Source: Cheilinus undulatus
Taxonomy: Eukaryota > Chordata > Actinopteri > Labriformes > Labridae
DNA: 64,000 nucleotides
Direction of reading: 5' to 3'
NCBI RefSeq assembly: GCF_018320785.1
Contig: NC_054886.1
Location: 28,717,732 to 28,781,731 of the forward strand
The translations under genes were made by a program, and so were the position numbers. The notes beneath the pieces were generated by a model, which did no database searches, was not told the origin of the DNA, and saw only the letters and a program-made list of their open reading frames with translations. This document shows, piece after piece, positions 34,331-45,663 of the stretch (position 1 is the stretch's first letter; every line of letters begins with the position of its first letter).

Positions 34331-34469
34331 CATCCAATCAGACTCTGAGTTTTTTTTTCCAATCCTTTGCCTTTTCCCGAACGCTTGGTGTTGAAGACTT
34401 TCCAGATGGATGTGTGAAACACATGTGTCAGGTTAGAAGAGTAGAGGATGTGCTCCCACACCAGTTTTA

Positions 34470-34558
34470 AGCTCACGTACGTATGTTTTCACATCTGTTT
34501 GGACTTATTTGGTGAAGCACAGCAAGTTCATGACTTAGAAAACATGCGTACGTGAGCT
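34470..34558. repeat. Inverted repeat with 21-bp arms
   Basis: Arms agctcacgtacgtatgttttc (34,470-34,490) and gaaaacatgcgtacgtgagct (34,538-34,558) pair at 20 of 21 positions around a 47-bp loop. Conserved in the paralogue near 48,008-48,100. Confidence 0.75.
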
Positions 34559-35389
34559 GAGAGCCGGTGCAGAATCTAAGTGCATCCGTCACTCTTGTCC
34601 AGATTGAAAAATGCTGATCTCTATGCAGAAACTGCATTAACTGTTGTACGCACATTTGATCACTGAGGGTCAATATAAGCAGCATTTAAAATAAAAAAAA
34701 AAGCAGAACAAAGGCAAGTTAGGTTAACTTATGGGAAATCGATCCATTTACAGTGCTCCACATGTAAACTATTAGAGGTAGCATGATGTGTCATTGTGAA
34801 CTCCTGACCTTTTTTTTTTTTTTCCATTTTTCCAGCATGAAGTTTTTCAATGTAGATTAGGGAACAACTGAACTGTATTTCTTTACTTTGTTTGCACTCC
34901 TGACTGTTAACAAGGATCCAAATTTTTTATACATTCTCCCAATTTTACATGTTACAGTTAAACAATTATGCAAAACCTCCTCAAACTACAGATACTGTCC
35001 CAACCAGGGGGAACTTAAAACAGGGTAAGAGGAGAGTTGGAGCTTTCTGACAATCTACATAATGTGAAATTAAAACAATTGATTAAAACCATCAAATAGA
35101 AATCCCAATACTTACGTGAACAGATTTCTCACCAGTCAGTAGGCTTTTAACTTCAGTTGTCAGCACTTTCTGACACTTGTTATGAACTTCCTGTATTAAT
35201 TGGAAACTTTCATGAGTAACTTTAAAACTTTAGTAGTCTTTAAACTCACTAATGGACCATTTAGGGATTTTTATCCCTGTTGTGCTGCTTTTCTGTCTGC
35301 TGGGACAGACTGTCCAGCCTTGCTCCCTTGGGCTCTTTAATTTAACCTCCTGACTTTACTGACCAGACTCAGAGATTATTTAGAATAAG

Positions 35390-35438
35390 AATAGACAACC
35401 ACATGTGACAGCGTCTGCTTTGCAGATAGCCATGGTAG
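35390..35438 (+). other. Possible non-coding first exon of TAAR copy A
   Basis: A stretch ending ...gatagccatggtag with a consensus donor gtaagt is conserved at 48,934-48,982 in copy B. The 5' end is arbitrary. It would splice to 35,742 and then to the coding exon; the ATG in it would be upstream and out of frame. Support is only conservation and splice consensus. Confidence 0.3.
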
Positions 35439-35741
35439 GTAAGTGTGGATGTTAATTTATGCTATTTTTTAAATGACTTTATGATGTGGAAATGATAAAA
35501 TAAGATGACTCTTGATTTATAGCTTTTATTTTAAATGGTCATGACATCAACAAACCTTGTTTTATGGCGCTATTCAAATTCAAAGGAAAGTTTGGACTTG
35601 TTGACTCGCTCTTTTGACGATTTCAGGCTAGCGTCTTATTTTGAAGGGATTATTATCTCATAATATATCTTCATGAAAAGTGTTTTACATCAGCTTAAGC
35701 TTTTGTGATGAGTTTCCAGTTTTTGTGCTTTTTTTTTATAG

Positions 35742-35784
35742 GTTATTATAGCATACTATGGGAAGAAATGCTCAGATTACAAAG
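35742..35784 (+). other. Possible 43-bp non-coding exon of TAAR copy A
   Basis: Poly-pyrimidine tract plus AG before gttattatagcatactatgg, then 'gattacaaag' followed by a gt. The same 43-bp interval with both borders is present at 49,310-49,352 in copy B although flanking sequence has diverged. Confidence 0.3.
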
Positions 35785-37119
35785 GTAGCAACATTTTTTA
35801 GTTCAAGTTTTAAATTTATGAGAAACTGAATTTTGAATGTTATTAAAAAAAAGCATAAATCTGGACTTTAGAAACTCAAATTAAATAGTTGGATATTAAC
35901 TTGAAAGAAAACTTAAAACTGGCTGGTTCAGAGGAGTTTCTTGAGTGTTAAAGAGCTGAATTGCCCCAGTTTAAGGCAATGTCTCTTCAATTCTGGATGC
36001 TAAAGATAATGTGATAATCCAGAGCTAAATTCACAAATATTTCCTTATTGCTATGTCCCATTAAAAAGTAGAATTTTATGTGACTCTAAACTGCAGGACT
36101 TTTTTAAGATTAACAACTTAATCTGGTTTGATTTTCTTTCACCTAAAAGGCTGTTTTTGACATCATAGTCTCATAAATGTATAAGCTGTTAATAAGAAAA
36201 ACTTTTTCATCTTCACGGTCCTTGAAAAATCTCATTTTTATAAATGGTCCTACTTTTGAAACTCAAAATTTCATTTGTAATTGTAATGAATTTACTTATA
36301 TCAAATCTTGAAAATTTTGTTTTATTTTTTCTTAAATATCTGATTTTACATTTTTAAAGTGGAGAAGTATTCCAGGGTGGGTTTTCTCATGAATTGGCAA
36401 CATTTCTAAACTAATTTACATTTTTTTCTCCAAAATTTGTGAATTTTGAATTCAGAAAATTTTGGATTGGTTTTGTAAAATTGTGACTTTTTAAACTCTG
36501 ATTTTTCTTTTTTTCCCCTCTTAACTTGGAAATGTGTAATCTTGAAAAATCTCAAGTTTTTTCAAAGCAAGTATGACTTTCAAAATGTTGAAAGTTTCTC
36601 TTTTTTCATGTATTAGAAACTTTTTAATCTCAAACATTTAAATTTTATTTACATTAATTGATTGTTTTTTTATCTTAAATTCTGATTTATTTATTTATTT
36701 TTTGGTATATTTTTGATTTTATAACTCAAAATCTTTCAAGTCGGTGGGTTCTTATAAATTGATTAGCCCTTTAATCCTGAAAATTTTGATTTTTTCTCCT
36801 AAATTTACACATTTCTGATCTCACTCCCAAAGAGTAATACATTTTTTTTTTTTTTACTTTTAAACATGAAAATGTCGTGTTTTTTCCATACATACTTGTA
36901 ACTTTACAAGAAAATTCTGAGTTGTGTTTCTCATAAGTTTGCATTTTAATATTTGCTTCAGTATTTTGTATGTTTTAATGAATCTAAAATGGTATGTGCT
37001 TCTATGTTAAATTTATTTTTAAGCTTTTCACCACTTTTGGTTGATCATCCTGATGAATTTATTTGTCAAGTAAAATAATTCTCATATTCTTGAACTCTGC
37101 TTGTGATGATTCTCTAAAT

Positions 37120-37879
37120 CAGTGGTACTCAACGCGTGGCTCTTGAGCCCCATGGGGCTCTTTTATGTATTTGAAATATTATTCCCTAGAAGAAAAAATG
37201 GAAACTTTGACCTCAAAAATCACCCGTTACAAGTCACATTAATAAGTGTGTTTCCCAGTTATACAGAACGCTTTAACTGTCAACCTTAATTATGTGTCAG
37301 TAAATTTCCATTGTCCTCATTTGCTGTTTCTTTCCCTTTTATCCTTTTTTGCCACTTTTGATGCATTTTTGCTGAGTTAGGCCCTTGTTGGCACTTGTTT
37401 TTGCCACTTTTGTCTCTTTTTTGCCCTTTTTCACAATTTTTTTGCCACTTTTCACCCATTTAAAGTGTGACTTGCTATTAAATGCCACTTTTCCCTATTT
37501 TTGCCCTCATTTTTGACACTCTTTGCTGCTTTTTGCCCATTTTAGTCACTTTTTACTCGATTTTTGCCACATTTTTGCTGCTATTGGACCATGTTCGCCA
37601 CCTGTAGCTCATGTTTGTCACTTATCACCCATTTTCCAATTTACGCCCCTTTTCCACTTTACTTCACTTTCCACAGTTGTTGCCACTTTATGCCTATTTT
37701 TCTCCTAGTCACCCATTTTTTGCCACTTTTTCGCCACTTTTTGTCCATTTTAACCATGTTTAACTCACTTTTGATGCCACTTTAAACCCATTTGGCAACC
37801 ATGCCATAGTGGCTCTTGTGAAGGTAATTTTTTTTTTTAACAATTTGGCTCTTTGGTTGAGCAGGGTCGAGTAACACTG
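37120..37879 (+). mobile_element. hAT-like element with 'GGCTCTTGAGCC' terminus and TTTTGCCACTTT array, copy A
   Basis: Left end cagtggtactcaacgcgtgg, right end ggtcgagtaacactg, flanked by ctctaaat and ctctatat (7 of 8). The interior (about 37,330-37,800) is the TTTTGCCACTTT satellite. The same insertion is at 50,271-51,033, so it predates the segmental duplication. Confidence 0.8.
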
Positions 37880-38111
37880 CTCTATATATTGTAAAGTTTT
37901 TCTCAAAGCTGAAGGCAGAGTTGTGTACTGAGAGGGGATCAATGATGGATGAAAAATAAATGCCATGAATGATACTGAACTGCTAAACTTGATGCTTTTT
38001 ATTAAGCATATTCATTAAGTTTGATATGTGGATGAACATATATATATGAGGAAATGCTGTCTCATATATAATATTTTTTCAATCCTGATTTTCCTCTTTC
38101 CTCTGAAACAG

Positions 38112-39098
38112 ATGGAGTCAGAGTTCTGCTTTGAGTCCAGAAACAACTCCTGCTTAAAGAGAAGTTATCCCCTCCCGACTCGTGTATGCTTTTACATCTT
38201 CATCGGGGTTATAATCATTTTAACAGTGTGTGGAAACCTTCTCGTCACGTTCGCCGTTGCTTATTTTAAGCAGCTCCATACTCCCACCAATTACCTGATC
38301 TTCTCTCTGGCCATGTCCGACCTCCTCTTGGGTTTGCTGGTCATGGCCCCTGGTACGATTCGGGTTATAGAGTCCTGCTGGTATTTTGGCGACTTCTTCT
38401 GTAAAGTCTGCATAAGTATTGACATCATGTTGGTTACGGCGTCTATTATTAATCTGGCATTCATTTCTATTGATCGATACTATGCCGTCTGCCAGCCTCT
38501 GCTTTACAGAACTAAAATGTCTACTCGTGTTGTGTTGATTATGGTTTTACTGTGTTGGAGTATTTCTCCTATTATGGGCTTTGGGCTAGTTTTTTTGAAC
38601 CTGAATACTTTTGGAATGGAAGACTCTCACTATAAGCAATATGTATGTGAAGGCAGGTGTGCTCTGACACAGGGCAAGCTCGCTGGCACGCTGTCGACTT
38701 TAGTTTGTTTTTACATGCCAGGAGTAATACTGCTGGGAGTCTACATGAAGATTTTCCTCGTTGCAAAGAAACAGTTTCACAGCATACACAATGCCAGCGC
38801 TGTTAAAATGTCAAACACGAACCAGACAAAAGCCACCAAAACTCTGGCCATCATCCTTGGTGGGTTTCTTTCTTTCTGGAGTCCTTTTTTCATCTGTAAT
38901 CTAGTCTATCCTTATGTGGATTACTCAATACCACGAGAACTGTACAGTGCATTTGCATGGTTGGGCTTCCTGAACTCTACTGTGAATCCTATGATCTATG
39001 CATTCTTCTATAGTTGGTTCAGAAAGGCGTTTCATTTGGTGATTTCAGGTAACATCTTCAAATCAGACCTTTCAGATATGACACTTTTTACTGAATAA
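38112..39098 (+). CDS. Trace amine-associated receptor, copy A
   Basis: 328-residue class A G-protein-coupled receptor of olfactory neurons, detecting amines. The TAAR fingerprint is present in helix 7: NSTVNPMIYAFFYSWF (288-303). Amine-binding Asp3.32 is Asp104 (SIDIML), paired Cys97 precedes it, DRY is at 121-123 and a WSP motif lies in helix 6. N-terminal Asn11 fits a glycosylation site. The ATG follows directly after cctctttcctctgaaacag, a good splice acceptor. The frame is open upstream, but that part differs between paralogues by a 2-bp indel, begins at GTG and looks intronic. An intron just before the start codon is therefore more likely than a longer N terminus. Subfamily cannot be assigned by eye. 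Paralogue at 51,264-52,250. Confidence 0.93.
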   Translation: MESEFCFESRNNSCLKRSYPLPTRVCFYIFIGVIIILTVCGNLLVTFAVAYFKQLHTPTNYLIFSLAMSDLLLGLLVMAPGTIRVIESCWYFGDFFCKVCISIDIMLVTASIINLAFISIDRYYAVCQPLLYRTKMSTRVVLIMVLLCWSISPIMGFGLVFLNLNTFGMEDSHYKQYVCEGRCALTQGKLAGTLSTLVCFYMPGVILLGVYMKIFLVAKKQFHSIHNASAVKMSNTNQTKATKTLAIILGGFLSFWSPFFICNLVYPYVDYSIPRELYSAFAWLGFLNSTVNPMIYAFFYSWFRKAFHLVISGNIFKSDLSDMTLFTE

Positions 39099-39499
39099 AC
39101 TGTTGAAAGGGTCAAAAAGCTTTGGTGTCGGAAGTGGATTTTGCATTTGCATAAGAAAAAATCATTTACAGTGCTTCCACAGCTCCTTAATAACTCTTAC
39201 TTTAAAGTTTTAATGTAATTCCATAAAACGTCTTAGAAAGCCTTACTTTTGTGAGAGGTTGCTTTTGTTTTTTATCCAGTCTTTCTTTTCCAGCGAACTT
39301 TATTCTTTTTTAAATATCTTTTGTTGTGCATATGCTTGTTCATGTGTCATATAATGCCATCTACATTTCCGGACTGAACCTATCAGCCTGTCCGTGTCAG
39401 CTCCATGCCCTCCGTATGAGAGGAGTCAGTGTACTTCATGACCAACACGTTTTCATTTCAAGTGAGAAATCCAAAATCAAGAAACAAGCTGTTCCCAGT

Positions 39500-39735
39500 T
39501 AAGATAAGATATTCCTTTATTAGTCTCGCAAGGGGAAATTCCAAATTTACAGCAGCAAGAGTGGAGTAAACAAAGCACACAAATGAATAATGAATAAATG
39601 AAAAATAGGACATATAGAAATGTAACTTAGAAATCAAAAACAATTATAAATACTATGTACAGCTGTTATGTACATGATGAATAAATTACAGATTGGAAAT
39701 CAGGAGACACTTATATGTACATCAATATACACATA
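39500..39735. repeat. LINE/SINE-like 3' fragment
   Basis: Contains 'ttcctttattagtctcgcaaggggaaatt', a dispersed sequence typical of fish repeats, in inverse orientation. Class not assigned. Confidence 0.45.
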
Positions 39736-39739
39736 TATA

Positions 39740-41042
39740 CAGTGCTTAACAAATTCATTAGACCACCCTAATCCTAACCAAAGTAAGGTTTATGCCACAG
39801 CTGCCCTAAATTAACAGCATTGGTAATTACCAAAATCATTTTTTATGTTTCTGCAATGGTTAATACGCCAATATGTAGAAGCTCTTTAACCCAAATTATA
39901 TTTTTAATGCTAAAATATAATTATTATTGTTATCCATGAATTTTCAAATGTACTGATTTACAAAAAAACTGAAAAAAATAGTAAAGGACATTATTATTTC
40001 TTGATTAATATGTTAAATTATAGTTATTTACTTGCATTCCTGAAGAGAAAAATGAGTTTTAGTGGTTGAATGTTATGCTTGATAAATTTCTGACCTCTCA
40101 GAGAAGCCCAGTGAGCCGGCTCAAATTTGGATAAATTCAGTTTGAAATTCCTCCTTCCTGCTCAAAATGGTAAAATGTGGAGAGCTGACTAAGAAAGAAA
40201 GAGTCCGCATTAAAGCACTTCATGATGCTGGATGGTCTCTGAGACAAATAGGGAAAGACATAAAGTGTTCTCACAGTGTGCTCAAGTATGCTTTGGAGTA
40301 ATTTGCCAAGTCCAAGTTTGAACTCTTGGGTCAGCATGGTCGTGTTTATGTCCGCAAGAAAAAGCTGGAGAAGGTTTTGATGCCAGATGCATTGCACCCA
40401 CAGTGAAACACGGTGGAGATTCCATTATGGTATTGGGTTCCATTTGTGGATGTGGAGTGGGCAAATTAGTGAAAATGGACGGTATCGTGAACAAGAACGT
40501 CTACCACAACATCTCAGTGCATCATGGAATCTCTTCTGGACTGAATCTGATTGTTCGTGGGTTCATATACCAACAAGACAATGACCCCAAGCACACTTCA
40601 AAGCTCTGCAGACTATTTGAGCAAGAAAAAAGAATCTGGAGAACTGGAACTGATGAACTGGCCAAGTCAAAGTCCAGATTTGAATCCTATTGAACAAATT
40701 TAGGATTTAGTAGATTCAAAGATTGACGGCACAAAAGTTTCATCTAAAGCAAGTCTGTGGGAACAGCTAGAAACTATTTAGAACTCAATAAGAAAAGAGA
40801 CTGTGGAAAAGTACATAAAAACAATGCCAGCAAGAATGCAAGCTGTTATCAAGGCCAAAGGAGGCCATACAAAATATGACATTTTTTGGTTATGTGTGGA
40901 AAAGGACTATTTAAGTTGTTTCAGTTTGTTATTTGCCAAATAAATAATAACATTTTTAGTTTAAACAAGTTTTTGAAATATTTCCAAAGTATTTGTTTTC
41001 TCGTTTTTATGACAGGTGGTCTAATAAATTTATTAAACACTG
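39740..41042 (+). mobile_element. Tc1-like transposon, full length but dead
   Basis: Termini cagtgcttaacaaattcatt and aataaatttattaaacactg are inverted and each is flanked by TA. The 1,303-bp length is that of a Tc1 element. Comparison with the paralogous block near 30,125 (catatataacgcttacc) shows the insertion point in a TA run. A third piece of the family lies at 54,928-55,089. Confidence 0.88.
40167..40890 (+). pseudogene. Tc1 transposase pseudogene
   Basis: Starts with an intact paired-like helix-turn-helix (MVKCGELTKKERVRIKAL, GWSLRQIGKDI). A stop at about 40,300 is followed by sequence corresponding to the catalytic half, with remnants QQDNDPKHTSK (second Asp) and, in another frame, QSPDLNPIEQ (third acidic residue). 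A middle segment is deleted. No product is possible. Confidence 0.85.
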
Positions 41043-41049
41043 TATATAT

Positions 41050-42230
41050 AACGATTACCTTTTTTTTATTGTTAATTAAAGATTTTCCTGCAACCACAGG
41101 AGACAAGAGCATTTTATTGTTATTTTACTCTTTATAGCTTTATGCTCCTTAATCATGGTGTCAGCAAACATCTTAGTTTTAAAAGGACTACAAAACAAAA
41201 TAAACTCATGGTACTATCACACATTTTACCACTTAACCTACTTACCTGTGGAATCTTTATGTGCATTCCTCTACTTTCCCAGTTTTTTCTTCTTTTTTTG
41301 TAACGTAAAGCATTCATCATTTCTTTAGTGGTCTTTTTATGGCTATATCGATAAAGGAGAAAAGTGAATAACAAGGACAACAAAGTGGGGGAGAGACACG
41401 TAAGAAAGGCTGGATTTAAAGGCCATCTTAAAGGCGCTCCTATATTCGTACGGAAAATCACAAGGCTCCTGATGGGAGTAGAATGGCTTCTCAAACCTGG
41501 CCCATGAATTATTAGCATGTTTGTGCTGTTTATTCACATCACTCTTCATGTCGCTCAGAGAGCTTCGGGCCGTCTCAGAAGACACAAATTCAGCCCAATT
41601 TTGGCCCAACTGCTCGTCCAAGCTCATCGTCAAACCTCTGACCAATCAAGAGCTTAAGGAATGACAAACACTCTTGTAGTGTGACCTAATTCTGTCCAAG
41701 ACGAAGTTTGACATCCGGACCAGGACTGGACCCAGGGCCCCATGACAATTCCAGTTAAAGGGGCCTTCACTGTTGCGATTTATTGATAATATTGATGTGC
41801 CGTATCAGTAGCATTGGTCCCACTTTTTAACAATTCTGTACTTTTTTCTTCCTGTTTTGACCACTCTAGACACATTTTTTGCCACTTCAAATACATGTTT
41901 GCACCATTAACCCATTTTTGCAACCCAAAATTAATTTTTGTCACATGTTAACCCCTTTTCACTACTTTTTTGGCCAATTTAAGGCACAATTAGTCCTCTT
42001 ATGCCCCTTTTCACAACTTTACATCTGATTTTGCCACTTGTAATACCTCTCACCATGTTTTTCTGTCTGTATTGGCCACTTTAAGCCAGTTTCTCTCAAT
42101 GTCTGCCTATGTTTACCCATTTTTGCCACTATTTAATCTTATTTCACCACCTTTTTGCCCAGTTATTACCATTTAAAACACTTTTTTCCACTTTAACCTT
42201 ATAAAAGCATCTGTTATCAAAATTTGTGTC
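41050..42230. repeat. 1.1-kb block shared with 30,130-31,220
   Basis: From 'gcaaccacaggagacaagagc' to 'gcatctgttatcaaaat' the two loci align closely, including the minus-strand frame 41,343-41,645 and the TTTTGCCACTTT array at 41,825-42,200. The array is longer here. Confidence 0.75.
41343..41645 (-). CDS. Hypothetical frame within a duplicated block, copy 2
   Basis: 100-codon relative of 30,432-30,728, with the same CDFPYEYRSAFKMAFKSSLS core and hydrophobic C-terminal stretch. It reads through in one frame despite about a dozen amino-acid changes. Not recognised. Confidence 0.3.
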   Translation of the reverse strand: MVRGLTMSLDEQLGQNWAEFVSSETARSSLSDMKSDVNKQHKHANNSWARFEKPFYSHQEPCDFPYEYRSAFKMAFKSSLSYVSLPHFVVLVIHFSPLSI

Positions 42231-43893
42231 TGAATACAATGAAGTTTGCAGGCTTAAAAGGAACCCTGCATGATGAGACAAAACTTGAGCTTATAAACTC
42301 ACCAGTAGGCCGCCATGTTTTGGTCCGCACTGGGAGTAAAATGTCACTTAGCTGGAGCGCTCCTCGCCATTCAAGATACAAATATCTATACAATTAGGGG
42401 AATTTGTCTGATCGTGTCGGGTTATTTTTAGCAAACACCCAGGCAACCCTGTCCCCAAGACTGGTTCAACAAGCTGCTACCACAGCCCCTAACAGCAAGA
42501 CACAGGGGCTCTCCAGTAGACAGCTGGTCATACATGCATCCATCCAGGCCAAGTCAAAAAATGCATAAGGAAAAAAATAAATCCTCTGATTGGAATAACT
42601 TACCGACATAAGGCTAATGCAAAACTTTGTTTGGAATTACTCAATACACAGTAAACAATTCAGTCGAGTCCTTCATTGGCCATAACATACTTTTTAAAAT
42701 ACAATTTTGTCTTGTAATTTTGTCTTCCCTTACACAGTTCGCAGTATTTTTCCGTCAGGCCAGCAACAAGAAAATGGCAGTTTGACTCCAACAAAGGAAA
42801 GGTTAAAAATAATGTCATGATGCCAGATACAATGAAACTTGAGGGAAACCTGACAGAGGCATTTACCTGAGATCATAGTTCTACATTAAAGGAAGAACTT
42901 GCAATTTCAAGTTGAAAAAGCCCAAAACAGTACATTAGCCCCAGGTCAGGTCAGGTATCGGAGCATATACCGATCTGACACTTTGCCACGTCGGCCTTGG
43001 TCCTGTACTGCTCTGGTGTGAGATGGCCATCCTCCAGGCCTGTGCCAGGCCCATGCCCCATCTCTCCAGGTATTCTTCAAGCTGCCGTCTCCATGGTTAC
43101 AGCAATTACTACCACCACTGAAAGGGGCTTGGCGTCCCTTGCCTTGGGGTGTTCACCCCCACACCCTTAAACTACACTGAACACGAACACCTACAAATAT
43201 AAAATCTGTGCAGGGGTAGTACCCTGTAGTAGCACGTCACATGAAAGTGGCGAGGAAGGCCCCTGGAACCTCACAAGGAAATCCCTGCACAGCAAGCATC
43301 CATTGAATCCAAATCCAAACTGGATTAAATTCTTTCCAAATACGACATTACCTATAAAAACACTCAAATACACCGTTTAGAGTGTGTACAACATGCAACA
43401 TCCAAAAACATTTACACACATCCTCAAACTCTGCTCAAGGGCATTATTGGGAAACTCCATCCACATAATATTAATATTTCACTCATTCAGAAATCACAAC
43501 AAGGTTTTATGAACAGTTTTTTTGACACAATTAAGCAAATTCATCCAACATATTTCAGACGTTTTCTTTATTAACCAACACAAAAATGATACAGATAACA
43601 ACTAGAAGCCTACTGTATGTGCCGTCCAAAGTTTTGTAGTGTTGTTTTTTGATTTGCTACAGTTGCTGTTTTAAACACTGCCACCTTTCAGATTTAGAAA
43701 TATCTCCTAGATAAGGCCAGCCACGCATTAGACGATTTTTTTTTAATCTGAAACTATTTTAAAACCATGGGAGACCACAGACTTCAGGAAAATGGTGGGT
43801 AGACAGAATGTCTCCTGAGCCCTTCCACTGGCCAGCACTGCTTAAGACCATACTCAGTAAACCCCACATACTTCCCAGAGCTGCTGGTGAACC
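42231..43893. other. Stretch with no recognised gene
   Basis: I looked for the remaining MHC class II beta exons (rest of beta-1, beta-2 with its Cys pair, transmembrane exon) on the minus strand and saw none. A slightly GC-richer tract at 42,950-43,290 has no recognisable frame. Confidence 0.45.
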
Positions 43894-44110
43894 TCAGTGA
43901 GAGTAGATGTACTCTATGTCATTTAGATCAGTTGAGTTGAAAACACACTTGCTCACCACAGATAGCATATATCCATCTGCAGACAAAAACACAAGTCAAT
44001 AAATGTGTAACACTGTGATAGAAGGCTTAATCAATGATGTGTGTTTTGATTATACCTGTAGAGTGGAGGCTGATGAAAAGGAGGGAGACGCAGACAAAAA
44101 TTGAAGCCAT
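43894..44110 (-). pseudogene. MHC class II beta chain fragment (signal exon and part of beta-1)
   Basis: Exon 1 (44,056-44,110) encodes the signal peptide MASIFVCVSLLFISLHST and ends in phase 1 at a gtataa donor. Exon 2 starts at 43,976 after tttttgtctgcag and encodes DGYMLSVVSKCVFNSTDLND plus IEYI, the conserved beginning of the fish class II beta-1 domain, with its first Cys and the NST glycosylation site. At the next residues the frame ends in a TGA (43,894-43,896). The normal continuation of beta-1 is absent, as are later exons. The family normally has about 240 residues, presenting peptides to helper T cells. This is a truncated copy, probably left by a deletion or partial duplication. 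Confidence 0.78.
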
Positions 44111-44182
44111 GTTCCTCTGTGGACTTCAGAAACACTGACGCACTCTGACTGAGCTTCCTCCGGGTGTGTGAATGCATAACCA

Positions 44183-44199
44183 CATCATCTGTTACCAGG
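44183..44199 (-). promoter_or_regulatory. X-box-like element upstream of the MHC class II beta fragment
   Basis: Minus strand reads cctggtaacagatgatg, about 75-90 bp upstream of the ATG. It closely matches the MHC class II X box bound by RFX (pattern CCTAGCAACAGATGA). A CCAAT-type Y box is not evident at the usual spacing. Confidence 0.45.
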
Positions 44200-44842
44200 C
44201 AGACAAATCACAGTTTAAGGTGTTTTTATGCCAACCAGAGAGATTTATCCAATCCCAGGACAAGCTATTTGACTAGTCTATGTACAGGTGGTATTAAAGC
44301 CAAGGTAAAAGCCAGTCCATTTCATGAAAAGTATTAGCTCTTTGTCAAATTTGATGACAGCAACACATCTCAAAAAAAGTAGGGACAGCCCATTTTAAAC
44401 TAGCTTTGGCCCCGAGAAGATGGCAACGTTTCTGGATTATGTTCACATCATTATAAGTTGCAACTAATTCTCAAAAGCCAGCGCTAACTATATACAGTTA
44501 TACAATGAAAACTGTCACATCAGAACACACATCAGTTCACTCAGGGTTTTACTAAAAAAGGGAATGTCCAAGGGATTACTTAGCAAATCTCCCTTTAAAT
44601 GGCTGCAGCATTAGAGTTTAAGTTGTAAAATTCTGGTTCCCAAAAATAAAACCAATGTGCTAAATCTAGAGGCTCAGAGTTTAAAGGCACACCACACCCA
44701 CTGTTGCTCTGATTAATCCAGCAATGATGCATGTACTTTACAGGACCAACCCAATGATTTTGGCTCGTATTTACTACCTTTGTGTTCGAACAGTTACTGT
44801 TTAACATAAGTAATGTAGCTCAAACATGTCAACTATAATATA

Positions 44843-45583
44843 CTAGTGCATCTCAAAAAAATAAGGATATCATGAGAAACTTCAATGTTTTTTGTCATTT
44901 GTTTCTGAAAGTGAAACTCATGTATTATATAGTCTCATTACACAAAGAGTGAAATATTTCAAGCCTTTATTTCTTGAAATGTTGATGATTATGGCTTACA
45001 GGTAAGAAAACCCAAAATTCAGTGTCTCAAAAAATTTGAATATTACATAAGATCAATTAAAAAAAGGATATTTTCAACAGAAATGTCAGGCTTCTGAAAA
45101 GTATGTTCATTTTTAAGCCTTCAATACTTGGTTGGGCCTCCTTTTGCATGAATTACTGCATCAATGTGGCGGGGAATGGAGGCGATCAGCCTGTGGCACT
45201 GCTCAGGTGTAATGGAAGCCCAGGTTGCTTTGATAGCGGCCTTCAGGTCATCTGCATTGTTTGGTCTGGTGTCTCTCATCTCCCTCTTGACAATACCCCA
45301 TAGATTCTCTATGGGGTTCAGGTCTGGTGAGTTTGCTGGCCAATCAAGACCAGCAACACCATGGTCATTGAACCAGCTTTTGGTACCTTTGGCAGTGTGG
45401 GCAGGTGCCAAGTCCTGCTGAAAAATGAAATCAGCATCTCCATAAAGTTTGTCAGCAGAGGGAAGCATGAAGTGCTCTGAAATGTCCTGGTAGATGGCTA
45501 TGTTGACTGTGGACTTCAGAAAACACAGTGGACCAACACCAGCAGATGCCATGGCAGCCCAAATCATCACTGACTGCTTCTGA
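44843..45583 (-). mobile_element. 5'-truncated Tc1-like transposon, second family
   Basis: One terminus is at about 44,843 ('agtgcatctcaaaaaaataag' preceded by TA). On the minus strand a 149-codon frame (45,121-45,570) encodes the C-terminal DDE half of a Tc1 transposase: FQQDLAPAHTAK with the second Asp and SPDLNPIENLWG with the third acidic residue, ending HAKGGPTKY. The helix-turn-helix part and the other terminus are missing, so the copy is not autonomous. Confidence 0.88.
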
Positions 45584-45663
45584 AATCACGAGTGAACGCA
45601 TGAGTTATGGTTTCATTCGATAAATTTGTCTGAATAATCAGTGGGTTCCCAACGTTAACTTAC

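Larger units (their letters stand above)
33072..39500. repeat. Segmental duplication, copy A (with a TAAR gene)
   Basis: Co-linear with 46,314-53,500. Matches run from 'gatttgcaaatcactgtatt' through the receptor coding exon to 'ctgttcccagtta'. Most intervals align with scattered substitutions and short indels. Copy A lacks two insertions present in copy B (47,318-47,781 and 52,363-53,256). Copy B lacks roughly 600 bp of AT-rich sequence around 35,890-36,350. Confidence 0.85.

Noticed and set aside
38028-38111. N-terminal extension of TAAR copy A
   Set aside because: Starts at GTG, is AT/pyrimidine-rich, differs from copy B by a frame-changing indel and ends in a splice acceptor; treated as intron.
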